The position numbers and the translations under genes were made by a program. 64,000 nt of DNA from Psychrobium sp. MM17-31 (GTDB taxonomy: Bacteria > Pseudomonadota > Gammaproteobacteria > Enterobacterales > Psychrobiaceae): contig NZ_JAKRGA010000002.1 in the NCBI RefSeq assembly GCF_022347785.1, positions 248,001 to 312,000 on the forward strand, read 5' to 3'. This document shows, piece after piece, positions 29,355-37,652 of the stretch; positions within the stretch are counted from its first letter, which is position 1; each line of letters opens with the position of its first letter. The notes beneath the pieces were generated by a model, which saw nothing but the letters and a program-made list of their open reading frames with translations, was not told where the DNA came from and ran no database searches.

Positions 29355-30136
29355 TATTTAGCGCTCCCTAGTGCTGGTACAGGTAGTTTAACTAAGTTAG
29401 GTGACTTATCTTTACGTACAACGTCAATCGCGTTGCGGATTGGACGACGCCATTCTTCACCTAATGCATCCCATTGCTTAGAGCTCTTGTTCCAAACCCA
29501 TTGCTGTTTTGAGTCAAGAGTTTGCGCTACTAGCGTTACACGGCCAAATTGAAGTACGTCAACAGTAAGTTCTTTACCACCGATGTTTTCTTTGCCTTGA
29601 GTAACTTGAGAAGTACGACCTGACTGCAGTTCGATTTGGTAAGCTTCTAATACTTTACGGTATTTTTCAGCGGTAGAAACGTTTGAGTCAAGCATCATTT
29701 CTTTAAGATAAGCGATACGATCTTCACGCTCTTTCTTTTCGAAAGGTAGATCAAGAGCAACGAACTCTTCAATTGTATCGATCATTTTAAACATCAGAGG
29801 TACTAGACCTTGGCGAGTTTTATCGATGCCGTTGATATCAGCTTGAATAGCGTCAATCTTAGCTTGTTGGTCAGCAACAAGTGTAGCAACGTAATCGTTG
29901 TATGAGCGACGACCATCTGTGTCATCAACAACTTGGCGATATTGGAATACTAGATCACCAGCTTGCTCATGCAATTTGTTCACTTTCTTTTGTGAATTAG
30001 CTGCGGCTTTTTGAATAGTACCGTCTGCGTTTTGAAGTTTTTTAACGTCTTCAGTAGCAGAGGCTGCGAAGGTTGTTGAAAGAGCAACGGCTCCCGCTAT
30101 TGCTATAGCGATTTTATTTTTACTTAACTTGGACAT
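29354..30136 (-). CDS. DUF3450 protein, first gene of the TonB operon
   Basis: A 260-residue periplasmic protein: signal peptide with cleavage near residue 27 (ASA), then a long charged helical and probably coiled-coil region (about 30-190), then a short mixed domain with VLQFGRVTLVAQT and a Trp-rich segment. This is the DUF3450 family, which is nearly always found ahead of ttpC-exbB-exbD-tonB. Its role is unknown, but the coiled coil is a likely partner of the TtpC coiled coil. It is the first gene, and its leader contains a hairpin near 30248-30270. Confidence 0.88.
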   Translation of the reverse strand: MSKLSKNKIAIAIAGAVALSTTFAASATEDVKKLQNADGTIQKAAANSQKKVNKLHEQAGDLVFQYRQVVDDTDGRRSYNDYVATLVADQQAKIDAIQADINGIDKTRQGLVPLMFKMIDTIEEFVALDLPFEKKEREDRIAYLKEMMLDSNVSTAEKYRKVLEAYQIELQSGRTSQVTQGKENIGGKELTVDVLQFGRVTLVAQTLDSKQQWVWNKSSKQWDALGEEWRRPIRNAIDVVRKDKSPNLVKLPVPALGSAK

Positions 30137-30430
30137 AGTTCCTAACCAAATTTATTGTGGAAACTGCTGAGGTATCGTAAGTACAAATGTACATACTTAT
30201 GACACTCACAGAACGTCTTTAGGTTTTAATATTATATTATTTATACCTGAACCCTTCGGTTTGAAGGGGCAAAACCGATGACATCATTTCACATTCAGGT
30301 TTTCACTGTCAACACAAAATCCCACCTAAAACCACCAAGCAACAACCAACATAACCAATTGATAAAAAACAGGATTAACAAAAAATTAACAAACGATTCA
30401 CACGACAAAAACATATCTTGTTATCTACAA

Positions 30431-30447
30431 TTGACATACTATGTCAA
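30431..30447. promoter_or_regulatory. Operator-like palindrome TTGACAT-ACT-ATGTCAA
   Basis: Perfect seven-base arms with a three-base spacer, 295 bases upstream of the DUF3450 start. The shape resembles operators of GntR-type dimeric regulators. The regulator is not identified and no such gene is adjacent. Confidence 0.4.
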
Positions 30448-30927
30448 ATATCAGACCAAGATTTCGAGCAATACACCTTCTGTTACACAAAACTTAAAAC
30501 GTAACTATTTATTGATTATCGTCAAAATGTATTATTAATAAGAATGCTATAGAAAGGCATAATAACGCACAAAGACTACAATAAAATGTTGTTTTAAAAT
30601 AAATTAATTGGCACAACACATATTTTAACAACAACAAAAGAGTTAATTTTCAACCGTGGGTCAGAATTAAGTTGAATGGAGAATCATTTGTCACTTTAGA
30701 TAAATAAATATGCATTTGCCATTCGTAACAAAATGTTAATTTAATGTAATTTTGAATTTTTTATGACAAAAAACACACTTTTCGTACAAAAATCCCTCGT
30801 AAGCAGCTAATAATTAAAGAATTGTTTAATTGATAAACAAATTCGAATTAATTTATTAAATTTTGAGCTAGGCATCTCTTCTAAGCATTTCGCTAAATTC
30901 AGGAGAGTTATGCTTATTTATGCGTAA

Positions 30928-30946
30928 GTTTGATATGATATCGAAC
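30928..30946. promoter_or_regulatory. Palindrome upstream of dinG
   Basis: GTTTGATAT-G-ATATCGAAC has nine-base arms with one mismatch and ends 26 bases before the dinG ATG, so it overlaps the expected promoter or leader. It is not a LexA box (CTGT-N8-ACAG), which would be the expected control for dinG in E. coli. Confidence 0.35.
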
Positions 30947-30972
30947 AATTTAATGCCTCACAGATATTCTCA

Positions 30973-33045
30973 ATGCTCTCTGCAAAAGTTCAAAAGTCGA
31001 TTCAACACTGCTTTAAGCAATTTAAGACGCAAATACCTAATTTCATTTCGAGAAAAGAACAAAATTATATGGTGGCGCAAACAGCTAAAATTTTAGCGGG
31101 CGAGTTTGATAAATCACGTCGAATTGGTGTGATTGAAGCTGGGACTGGAACCGGAAAATCTCTTGCTTATTGTTTGGGCTCTATTGTTTTAGCGCGTGCG
31201 TTAAATAAGAAAGTGTGTATTTCGACGGCAACAGTTGCCCTCCAGGAACAACTACTCAATAAAGACTTACCAATGTTTCGCCAGTATAGCGATCTCGATT
31301 TTTCTTTTGGCTTAATTAAAGGAAGACAACGTTATATTTGCACCAGCAAGTTAGAACTACTTGCCGATCCTAACGCCTCTGACTCTGCCCTGTGGCAACA
31401 GCCACCCGATGAGGCGATTATTAAGCTAACAAAAGAACTCTGGCGAGCTTGGACAAACAAAGAGTGGGATGGCGAGCGTGATAGCTGGCCAAAACCAATT
31501 CCCGATACTTTGTGGTACCAAATTCAATGCGACAAGTTCGGATGCAATAAGCAATTAAGTGCTCATCGCAATTGTCCATTTCATAAAGCACGAGAAAAGA
31601 TTGATAAACTCGATGTGCTAATCGTCAATCACAGCTTATTATTGGCTGACCTCGAACTAGGTGGCGGTAAAATTCTGCCCGAGCCACAAGATATGTTTTA
31701 CATTATCGACGAGGCTCACCACTTACCAGAAAAAGCTCGCGACTTCTCAAGTGCATCCTCGAGTGTTTTAGCGACAATGGATTGGCTTAGTAAAATTCAT
31801 GTTCTTGGTAAGAAAATCTCCGACAGTATGCGTAGTGACTCACTGATTGGCCCATTAATGAAACTCAGTGATCACTGCAATGAATTAAGCTCTGAGATCA
31901 AGCTGATTCATCAATGGCTCACAGCAAACTTGTCATTGTTTAGCAATGAAGATAAACGGCATCGTTTTGAAGGTGGCATAGTGCCGGAGAGTCTGATGCC
32001 ATTGGTAGCTAACAGCGATGAAATGAGCAAGCTCGCCCTGCGCGATCTTAATAAAATCCACCAAGTTGTCCTGGACTCTTATAAAGACGGTGATGTTAGC
32101 CCATGGAAAATAGAGGCCATCCTCGGCGACCTAGGAACTGCAATTGCGCGGATGGAAAATCATCAAAAGTTATGGGCGATGTTCAAACGAGTCGATAGCA
32201 AAAACAGTGCGCCAACGGTTCGTTGGGTCGAGTTAACCGACGACGTCAAAAACGAGTTCATTTTGCACGCAGCGCCGATAGAAGTCGGCTATTTTCTTGA
32301 AGATTATTTGTGGTCACAAGCAATGGGCGTTGTCTTGTGTTCAGCAACTGTTACCGCGCTAAATTCATTTGATCACTTTAGGCGCAGTGCTGGCTTGAAA
32401 ACCAACGATGGCACCCAATACATTAAGCTAAACTCGCCTTTCGATTTTCCTAACAATGGTGAATTGATTATTCCGAAAATGGCCATCGAGCCTAATAGCG
32501 ACTCCTTTACGCATGAGCTAGTAAAAGATCTTGCCACTCGCCTCAATAATAAAGACGCAATACTTGTGTTGTTTTCCTCGTATTGGCAAATGAATCAAGT
32601 GGCTAAAACGTTGCGTGAAAAGCACAAATTTTCACTGCTTGTTCAAGGCGAAGCTTCTCGCAATGCCCTTTTAAAACTCCATAAGGATAAATGTGATAAC
32701 AACCACGGTAGCATTTTATTTGGTACTAGTAGTTTCTCAGAAGGTCTCGATTTACCAGGAAATTACCTGACGAATTTGATCATTACGAAACTGCCCTTTG
32801 CAGTACCTAACTCCCCCATAGAGCAAGCCCATAGTGAATACATTAGGAGTAAGAACGGCAACCCCTTTATGATTTTGACTATTCCTGATGCATCACGAAA
32901 ACTGATTCAATCCTGTGGTCGCCTCTTGCGCAATGAAAAAGATAAAGGCACTATCACCATCTTAGATCGCAGACTTGTTACCAAGCGCTACGGTCAATCA
33001 CTAATCGACTCCCTTCCGCCATATAAGGTTACCATTGAGCGTTAA
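30973..33045 (+). CDS. dinG: ATP-dependent DNA helicase DinG
   Basis: DinG is a 5'-3' superfamily 2 helicase that unwinds R-loops, D-loops and G-quadruplexes. The 690-residue protein has Walker A EAGTGTGKS (about 55-63), the DEAH box (IIDEAHHL, near 257), a LCSATVTAL motif near 455 and a C-terminal QSCGRLLRNEKDKG motif VI. Cysteines at YICTSK (near 119) and CDKFGCNKQLSAHRNCP (about 193-207) are the iron-sulfur cluster ligands of the XPD/DinG family. The ribosome-binding site is weak. A palindrome rather than a LexA box precedes it. The TSUP gene follows four bases after the stop. Confidence 0.93.
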   Translation: MLSAKVQKSIQHCFKQFKTQIPNFISRKEQNYMVAQTAKILAGEFDKSRRIGVIEAGTGTGKSLAYCLGSIVLARALNKKVCISTATVALQEQLLNKDLPMFRQYSDLDFSFGLIKGRQRYICTSKLELLADPNASDSALWQQPPDEAIIKLTKELWRAWTNKEWDGERDSWPKPIPDTLWYQIQCDKFGCNKQLSAHRNCPFHKAREKIDKLDVLIVNHSLLLADLELGGGKILPEPQDMFYIIDEAHHLPEKARDFSSASSSVLATMDWLSKIHVLGKKISDSMRSDSLIGPLMKLSDHCNELSSEIKLIHQWLTANLSLFSNEDKRHRFEGGIVPESLMPLVANSDEMSKLALRDLNKIHQVVLDSYKDGDVSPWKIEAILGDLGTAIARMENHQKLWAMFKRVDSKNSAPTVRWVELTDDVKNEFILHAAPIEVGYFLEDYLWSQAMGVVLCSATVTALNSFDHFRRSAGLKTNDGTQYIKLNSPFDFPNNGELIIPKMAIEPNSDSFTHELVKDLATRLNNKDAILVLFSSYWQMNQVAKTLREKHKFSLLVQGEASRNALLKLHKDKCDNNHGSILFGTSSFSEGLDLPGNYLTNLIITKLPFAVPNSPIEQAHSEYIRSKNGNPFMILTIPDASRKLIQSCGRLLRNEKDKGTITILDRRLVTKRYGQSLIDSLPPYKVTIER

Positions 33046-33048
33046 TGA

Positions 33049-33819
33049 ATGATTGAGTTTCTCGACAGTATCCCGTTGTGGCTTATTTTATCTAGTGTTG
33101 CCATAATCGCAGGCTTCGTAGACGCTATTGCTGGCGGCGGCGGATTACTTACCGTACCAGCACTACTAAGTACAGGTATGCCAGTTCACATGGTATTAGG
33201 CACCAATAAGCTCGCGTCAAGCTTTGGTACTGCGACAGCCAGTTATACCTTCTATCGCAACAAACTATTTTCTCCAAAACTCTGGATTCACTGCGCTATC
33301 TCAACTTTTATTGGCGCGGCGCTAGGCGCAGGGGCTGTTTATCTCGTTAATGGTGATTTCTTAGAGAAAATATTGCCACTACTTATTATGGTAACGGCAA
33401 TTTACACCTTATTTAAAAAGACGCCATCAACCCATACCTGCCTTAAGACCACCCAGCCTTGTAAAGTAAAACAGTGGTTTCAAGGCTTATCTATCGGCTT
33501 TTACGATGGTTTTGCAGGACCTGGTGCTGGTGCGTTTTGGACAGTATCAGGTCAAGTACTTTATAAAATTGATATTCTTTTGAGCAGCGGTGTTGCTCGT
33601 ACCATGAATTTTATTAGTAACTTCACCGCACTTATTACCTTTATTATTCTCGGCCAAGTTGATTACATGATCGGCATCAGCATGGGTGTATGTTTAATGA
33701 TCGGTTCAGTGATTGGTGCCAAAGCCGCCATCCGATTTGGCAGTGACTTCATCCGGCCGATTTTTATATTTGTCGTGTTATGCATCAGTGCCAAATTAGC
33801 GTGGAGTGCTTGGCTATGA
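33049..33819 (+). CDS. TSUP/TauE-SafE family membrane protein (YfcA-like)
   Basis: A 256-residue inner-membrane protein with about eight hydrophobic segments. The family repeats are visible as GFVDAIAGGGGLLTVPALL (about 22-40) and GFYDGFAGPGAGAF (about 149-162). TSUP proteins carry small organic or sulfur anions; the substrate here is unknown. The start lies four bases after dinG and the stop overlaps the priC start (ATGA), so dinG-TSUP-priC-ybaM are likely one transcript. Confidence 0.9.
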   Translation: MIEFLDSIPLWLILSSVAIIAGFVDAIAGGGGLLTVPALLSTGMPVHMVLGTNKLASSFGTATASYTFYRNKLFSPKLWIHCAISTFIGAALGAGAVYLVNGDFLEKILPLLIMVTAIYTLFKKTPSTHTCLKTTQPCKVKQWFQGLSIGFYDGFAGPGAGAFWTVSGQVLYKIDILLSSGVARTMNFISNFTALITFIILGQVDYMIGISMGVCLMIGSVIGAKAAIRFGSDFIRPIFIFVVLCISAKLAWSAWL

Positions 33820-34451
33820 GAAAAGAGCTCAACAAAATACGCGAAGTACTTTCAAAGCTGGCCGCTGACGCACAAATTTACGATCAGACAAATATCATCC
33901 CTGATTTAGCCCGCAAAGCACTCTTTGAAGAGCGCTTATTCAAGTCTCAATCGCGTCAACTAAGTCATTACGTCAAAGAAAGCCAAGCCTTAGTCATTCA
34001 CGTACAAGCACTCATCGATAGTAATAGCGCCAACTCGATCATCGCATTTCAATGTGAAAAACTCGTCGACCAATGCCAAGCCATCAAAAAAGAGTTATCA
34101 AGCCAAGAGCTACAAGGGCGTAGCTATAAAATAGATAAAGCGAGCAAAGCGAAACAATTTGCCAAAAAACAGCAAAATAGTGGCGATAACTTTAAATGGT
34201 TGGCACAAAAAATCATGAGCAATAGCCAACATCTCTATCAAGAGCTATCGAAACATCACGAATATCGCAGTAGATTTAATCAACGGATACACCAGTTAAA
34301 CGAACAACTAGCCAAAGCGAATCAAGACCAAAAAATAGGTCTACAGCAAGAAATCCTAAAACTACAGAAACGTTTAGGCCAATGTAATAAAGCGATTTAT
34401 TTCATCGAGCAAAAAATTGAAAACCTAGAAAAAGGCAAGCGTCCATTTTAA
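33816..34451 (+). CDS. priC: Primosomal replication protein PriC-like (N'')
   Basis: PriC helps reload DnaB helicase at stalled forks. The 211-residue helical, basic protein has the family's LFEERLFKSQ segment near residue 30 and a C-terminal pattern (HEYRSRFNQRI, then LQKRLGQCNKAIYFIEQKIE) that parallels HQDFERRL and RLARCRHALEKIE in E. coli PriC. I start at the ATG at 33816, which overlaps the TSUP stop, rather than at 33780 inside that gene. The next gene is ybaM, the same neighbour as in E. coli, which strengthens a call that sequence similarity alone would leave uncertain. Confidence 0.82.
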   Translation: MRKELNKIREVLSKLAADAQIYDQTNIIPDLARKALFEERLFKSQSRQLSHYVKESQALVIHVQALIDSNSANSIIAFQCEKLVDQCQAIKKELSSQELQGRSYKIDKASKAKQFAKKQQNSGDNFKWLAQKIMSNSQHLYQELSKHHEYRSRFNQRIHQLNEQLAKANQDQKIGLQQEILKLQKRLGQCNKAIYFIEQKIENLEKGKRPF

Positions 34452-34467
34452 CTGAGCAGGAAAGACT

Positions 34468-34620
34468 ATGAGCCAATCGACCCCATTAGAACAAGCGCCG
34501 GATTACATAAAACTCGCCGTCGATCTCATCGAAATACTAGAAGAGACGAAACTGCCAAAAGAAACAGTTTTAAAAGCACTAGAAATCGTTAAAAACGATT
34601 TCGAAAAGCATCAACAGTAG
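34468..34620 (+). CDS. ybaM: YbaM family small protein (DUF2496)
   Basis: A 50-residue ORF with AGGAAAG upstream of the ATG. The segment [17 protein letters not shown], then [19 protein letters not shown], closely parallels E. coli YbaM (NAPDDVKLAVDLIVLLEE and TVLRALDIVKRDYEK). It is two predicted helices, soluble and acidic. Function is unknown. It follows priC by 16 bases, as ybaM follows priC in E. coli. It is too short for most ORF cut-offs. Confidence 0.88.
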   Translation: MSQSTPLEQAPDYIKLAVDLIEILEETKLPKETVLKALEIVKNDFEKHQQ

Positions 34621-34629
34621 TCACTGAAC

Positions 34630-35793
34630 ATGAAAAGACTCTTATTTGCTTCAACACTGATTATTAGCTTAGTGCTCGTTGCTTTATTGGTTCCTCCTTA
34701 TATAGACGAGCAACGTAACGCTATTACCTCCCATACGCCATACAAGGTTTCAGCGACAAACCAAACGTTTCATCAATCATTATTCATCGGCGATTGGCAC
34801 AGTGACAGCTTGCTTTGGAATCGCAATATTCTAGAGCGCTCTGATTATGGTCATATGGATATTCCTAGACTGCAAGCAGGTAACGTTGCACTTCAAATGT
34901 TTACCACGACGACAAAGAGTCCGCGCAATCAGAATTATCACAACAATAATAGCGATGCCTTCGACAACATTACTTTACTTGCCATGGTGCAAGCGTGGCC
35001 TCCTAGAACCTGGTTTAATCTCACCGAGCGCGCGTTATATCAAAGTAAAAAACTAAAAACAGCTATTGCTAATGCACCGCAACAATTAATGCTCATCACC
35101 AGCCAACAGACTTTGCGACAATTTATTAGCAAACGTAAAGAAGCCCCCGCGATGCTTGGTGCACTTTTAGGCACAGAAGGCTCCCACGCATTGGAAGGCG
35201 ATCTTAATAATATAGACGTACTGTATGACGCGGGTTTTCGCATGATGAGCTTACAACACTTCTTTGACAACAAACTCGGCGGCTCACTCCATGGTCAATC
35301 AAATCAAGGCCTTACCGAATTTGGACGACAAGTAATTAAAAGACTCAATCAAAAATCAATTATTATCGATGTTTCCCACTCATCTTCCCAAGTAGTGAAA
35401 GATATTTTAGCCCTATCTAAACGACCGATTATTGTGAGCCACACAGGACTGCAAGGTTTTTGTGATAGTGCACGGAACATTGATGATAGTTTAATGATAC
35501 AAATCGCCAATAAAGGTGGCTTAATTGCCCTTGGTTATTGGTCTGCAGCAGCGTGTGATACCTCACCGCAGCAAATTGCGAAACAAATTGCCTATGGCAT
35601 TAAGCTCGTTGGCCCACAACATATTAGCCTTGGCTCAGACTTTGACGGCGCAGTTACCACGGCGCTTGATACCTCTGAGATCGCAATTATCACCCAAGAA
35701 CTATTAAAGTTGGATATTTCAAAATCAGATATTCGACTAGTAATGGGTGAAAATATGAAAAACTTTTTGTTAGCGCAATTGCCACAAAATTAG
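34630..35793 (+). CDS. Membrane dipeptidase (peptidase family M19)
   Basis: A 387-residue zinc dipeptidase of the renal dipeptidase family. An N-terminal hydrophobic segment (about 5-25) acts as signal or anchor, so the enzyme is periplasmic. Metal-site motifs in order: GDWHSDSL (about 53-60), the bridging glutamate in GTEGSHALEG (near 180), SLQHFFDNKLG (near 210), VSHS and SHTG (near 250-275) and GSDFDGA (near 335). It would cleave dipeptides, including D-residue dipeptides. It starts nine bases after ybaM and may share its transcript. Confidence 0.92.
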   Translation: MKRLLFASTLIISLVLVALLVPPYIDEQRNAITSHTPYKVSATNQTFHQSLFIGDWHSDSLLWNRNILERSDYGHMDIPRLQAGNVALQMFTTTTKSPRNQNYHNNNSDAFDNITLLAMVQAWPPRTWFNLTERALYQSKKLKTAIANAPQQLMLITSQQTLRQFISKRKEAPAMLGALLGTEGSHALEGDLNNIDVLYDAGFRMMSLQHFFDNKLGGSLHGQSNQGLTEFGRQVIKRLNQKSIIIDVSHSSSQVVKDILALSKRPIIVSHTGLQGFCDSARNIDDSLMIQIANKGGLIALGYWSAAACDTSPQQIAKQIAYGIKLVGPQHISLGSDFDGAVTTALDTSEIAIITQELLKLDISKSDIRLVMGENMKNFLLAQLPQN

Positions 35794-35825
35794 AAAGTTT
35801 AAAGGGATATATTGAAGAAGTGAGT

Positions 35826-35933
35826 GGTAACTAATCAGCCACACCTCGGCACACGAGTCGATCGCTACGGTTGCTCCCTTCCGGGCCTGGCCGGGTTCAC
35901 CATCTATCGTTGCGAGGGGACCAATTAGTCACC
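35826..35933 (-). ncRNA. ffs: Signal recognition particle RNA (4.5S RNA)
   Basis: Read on the minus strand, the segment contains the conserved SRP apical loop with the GGCCAGGCCCGGAAGGGAGC core, equivalent to GGUCAGGUCCGGAAGGAAGC in E. coli 4.5S RNA and binding the Ffh M domain. The ends pair fully: 35919-35933 with 35826-35840 form a 15-bp terminal stem with several G-U pairs, giving about 108 nucleotides. The GTGTGCCGAGG stretch also matches the family. The exact 5' and 3' ends are estimated from the stem. It lies between the M19 dipeptidase and ComEA-like genes, in the 292-base gap that otherwise appears empty. Confidence 0.95.
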
Positions 35934-36085
35934 GAGGCGCATTATCCATGACCAACGCCGTTTAACGCAAGTACTTTTTAGTAAAATTAGCAGCAGGATA
36001 AATCAAACGCGCAAATATCCAGCAGACATAACAATCCCTTCTATACTTAAAGCCCGACAATGGAAAAGTAATAAAGGAAATAACT

Positions 36086-36502
36086 ATGTCTATATTTCAC
36101 CGTCTCATCACCCCACTCGTTGCACTAAGCCTATGTTGCGCAGCCCCTCTTGCTGTTGCCGCTGATACGACTAGCGATAAAGCCAAGACAACTAAACAGG
36201 AAGCTAAAGCGCAAAAGGACAAACTGAAGAAATCACACAAAACCGATAAACTGAAAAAGAAAGCCAAAAAGCAAACGCTAAAATACAGCTCAGTAAATAT
36301 CAATAGCGCCAGCGCCGAAGAGATTATGCTGAGCTTAAAAGGCGTAGGTAAGAAGAAGGCGAAAGCCATTGTCGATTACCGCAAAAAGAACGGTAAATTC
36401 ACAACTATCGATGATTTAATGAAGGTTAAAGGTATTGGCAAAAAGCTGATTGCCAAAAACAAAAAGCGCGTGCGCTTCTCGGGTAAAAATGTGTTGGAAT
36501 AA
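36086..36502 (+). CDS. ComEA-like helix-hairpin-helix protein
   Basis: A 138-residue protein with a signal peptide (cleavage near residue 25, AVA), a very lysine-rich linker (about 30-68) and a C-terminal double helix-hairpin-helix domain (about 70-135) with NINSASAEEI, LKGVGKKKAKAIVDYR and VKGIGKKLIAKN. ComEA proteins bind DNA in the periplasm and pull it in during transformation. The unusually lysine-rich linker could add nonspecific DNA affinity. Short ComEA-like proteins of this kind are common in Gammaproteobacteria that are not all known to be competent. Confidence 0.88.
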   Translation: MSIFHRLITPLVALSLCCAAPLAVAADTTSDKAKTTKQEAKAQKDKLKKSHKTDKLKKKAKKQTLKYSSVNINSASAEEIMLSLKGVGKKKAKAIVDYRKKNGKFTTIDDLMKVKGIGKKLIAKNKKRVRFSGKNVLE

Positions 36503-36532
36503 AGCCAACCTTCTTGATACTTAGGAAAATAT

Positions 36533-36564
36533 CGCTGAGAGCCATTACAACTAAGCTCTCAGCG
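36533..36564. terminator. Hairpin between convergent comEA-like and lysR genes
   Basis: A perfect ten-base stem (CGCTGAGAGC at 36533-36542 with its complement at 36555-36564). There is only a weak T-rich flank on either strand, so termination efficiency is uncertain. Confidence 0.55.
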
Positions 36565-36585
36565 GTTAATCAATCCACGCGCAAG

Positions 36586-37473
36586 CTACTTGGCAAACTC
36601 TTCAATAATTAGCTCGCTTAACAGCTGACCAGCTCGCCCTAGCGGACGCTCACTCGAATGTACTAAGCGCGGCGTGAAGGTGTGACTCGCACCGCCAACA
36701 AAATCTAATTCTACTAAATCACCAGCGGTTAGTTCATCGCTAATCAAATAATCTGGTACCCAACCAAAACCAAGCCCAAGCATGATGGACTCTTTCTTCG
36801 CCATAAAGCCATTGAGATAAAACACGCGATCTCCGCCAAACTGCAATTCATCTTGCGATTGTGGATCTGTATTACCCGAATCTGCGATAGTTAGCTCAAC
36901 GTGCTCGTGAAGGTTTTTTAGCTCTACATTTTTCATTTGTGCAAGCGGATGCTCTTTTGATACCACTAATTTGAAATCAATTGGTTGCAGTGGCTTTGCT
37001 ACAAGATATGGCGTTGATTGATAATCTTTAACTAACATCAGATCTGAGCTTTGCTTGTCAAACCAACGTTGACAACCGCTCAAAAACTCAGTGCGTAGCT
37101 GAACGCGAGTCGACACATCCATTTCAGATAAACGCTTTAACGCTTTCATCACTGGTGCCATTGGCACTGAGCCGTCAATAACAATCTCTAAACGTGGCTC
37201 CCAGCCCTGACTAAAACGCTCTGCCAGAATTTCTAGGTTATGTGCTTGCTGGAGTAATCGACGCCCTTCAGTCAAAATTGCATTACCTTCAGGCGTTAGC
37301 TCCGCGCGATATTTACTGCGGTCGAAAAGATTAACCCCAAGGTGCTGCTCAAGTTTCTTAACTTGGTAACTAATTGCTGACTGCGCGCGATTTAATTGGT
37401 CTGCCGCCTTGGCAAAACTCCCCAAGCGGACGATCAAGTCTAAAATTTTCAGCGTTTCTATATCTAATCTCAT
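36586..37473 (-). CDS. LysR-family transcriptional regulator
   Basis: A 295-residue LysR-type regulator: winged helix-turn-helix at residues 1-65 (FAKAADQLNRAQSAISYQVK), a linker helix, and a periplasmic-binding-protein-like effector domain (about 90-295). It is divergent from hppD with 179 bases between the starts, a layout in which LysR proteins often control the neighbour. A perfect 18-bp palindrome lies in this gap. The effector could be an aromatic amino acid or keto acid, but that is inference from position only. Confidence 0.9.
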   Translation of the reverse strand: MRLDIETLKILDLIVRLGSFAKAADQLNRAQSAISYQVKKLEQHLGVNLFDRSKYRAELTPEGNAILTEGRRLLQQAHNLEILAERFSQGWEPRLEIVIDGSVPMAPVMKALKRLSEMDVSTRVQLRTEFLSGCQRWFDKQSSDLMLVKDYQSTPYLVAKPLQPIDFKLVVSKEHPLAQMKNVELKNLHEHVELTIADSGNTDPQSQDELQFGGDRVFYLNGFMAKKESIMLGLGFGWVPDYLISDELTAGDLVELDFVGGASHTFTPRLVHSSERPLGRAGQLLSELIIEEFAK

Positions 37474-37578
37474 GTTACCAAGCCTTAAAATACAATCTAA
37501 ATATCAAATCATGTTGATTAAAACATAATAATATTTTTCGAACAAGATTAAAGATATGATTATTTGCAATTGGGCGAG

Positions 37579-37596
37579 ACACTCTTGCAAGAGTGT
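37579..37596. promoter_or_regulatory. Perfect 18-bp palindrome upstream of hppD
   Basis: ACACTCTTG followed directly by its complement CAAGAGTGT, 56 bases before the hppD start. The position fits an operator for hppD and possibly the divergent lysR gene. The binding protein is unknown; the adjacent LysR protein is the first candidate. Confidence 0.55.
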
Positions 37597-37652
37597 TGGT
37601 AAGCACGATATCAAAACTATTATTAAAAACAACCCAAAGTAGAGTATATATT

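Larger units (their letters stand above)
30137..30972. other. 836-base AT-rich intergenic region between the TonB operon and dinG
   Basis: The two flanking transcription units diverge, so both promoters should be here. I see a hairpin CCCTTC/GAAGGG near 30248-30265, a GTAC-AAAT-GTAC motif at 30181-30192, and two palindromes listed separately. The only long frame (30278-30538) codes for a low-complexity Asn/Lys/Thr-rich chain typical of random AT-rich DNA. I find no Fur box of the GATAATGATAATCATTATC kind and no recognised RNA. The length is unusual for this gene-dense window. Confidence 0.55.

Noticed and set aside
30278-30538. 86-codon ORF in the long intergenic region
   Set aside because: Low-complexity Asn/Lys/Thr composition, no ribosome-binding site, no recognisable family; typical of AT-rich non-coding DNA.
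30137-30972. Fur-box control of the TonB operon
   Set aside because: I looked for GATAAT repeats and found no convincing match, so iron control is not claimed.
30900-30972. LexA box for dinG
   Set aside because: No CTGT-N8-ACAG motif is present near the promoter.
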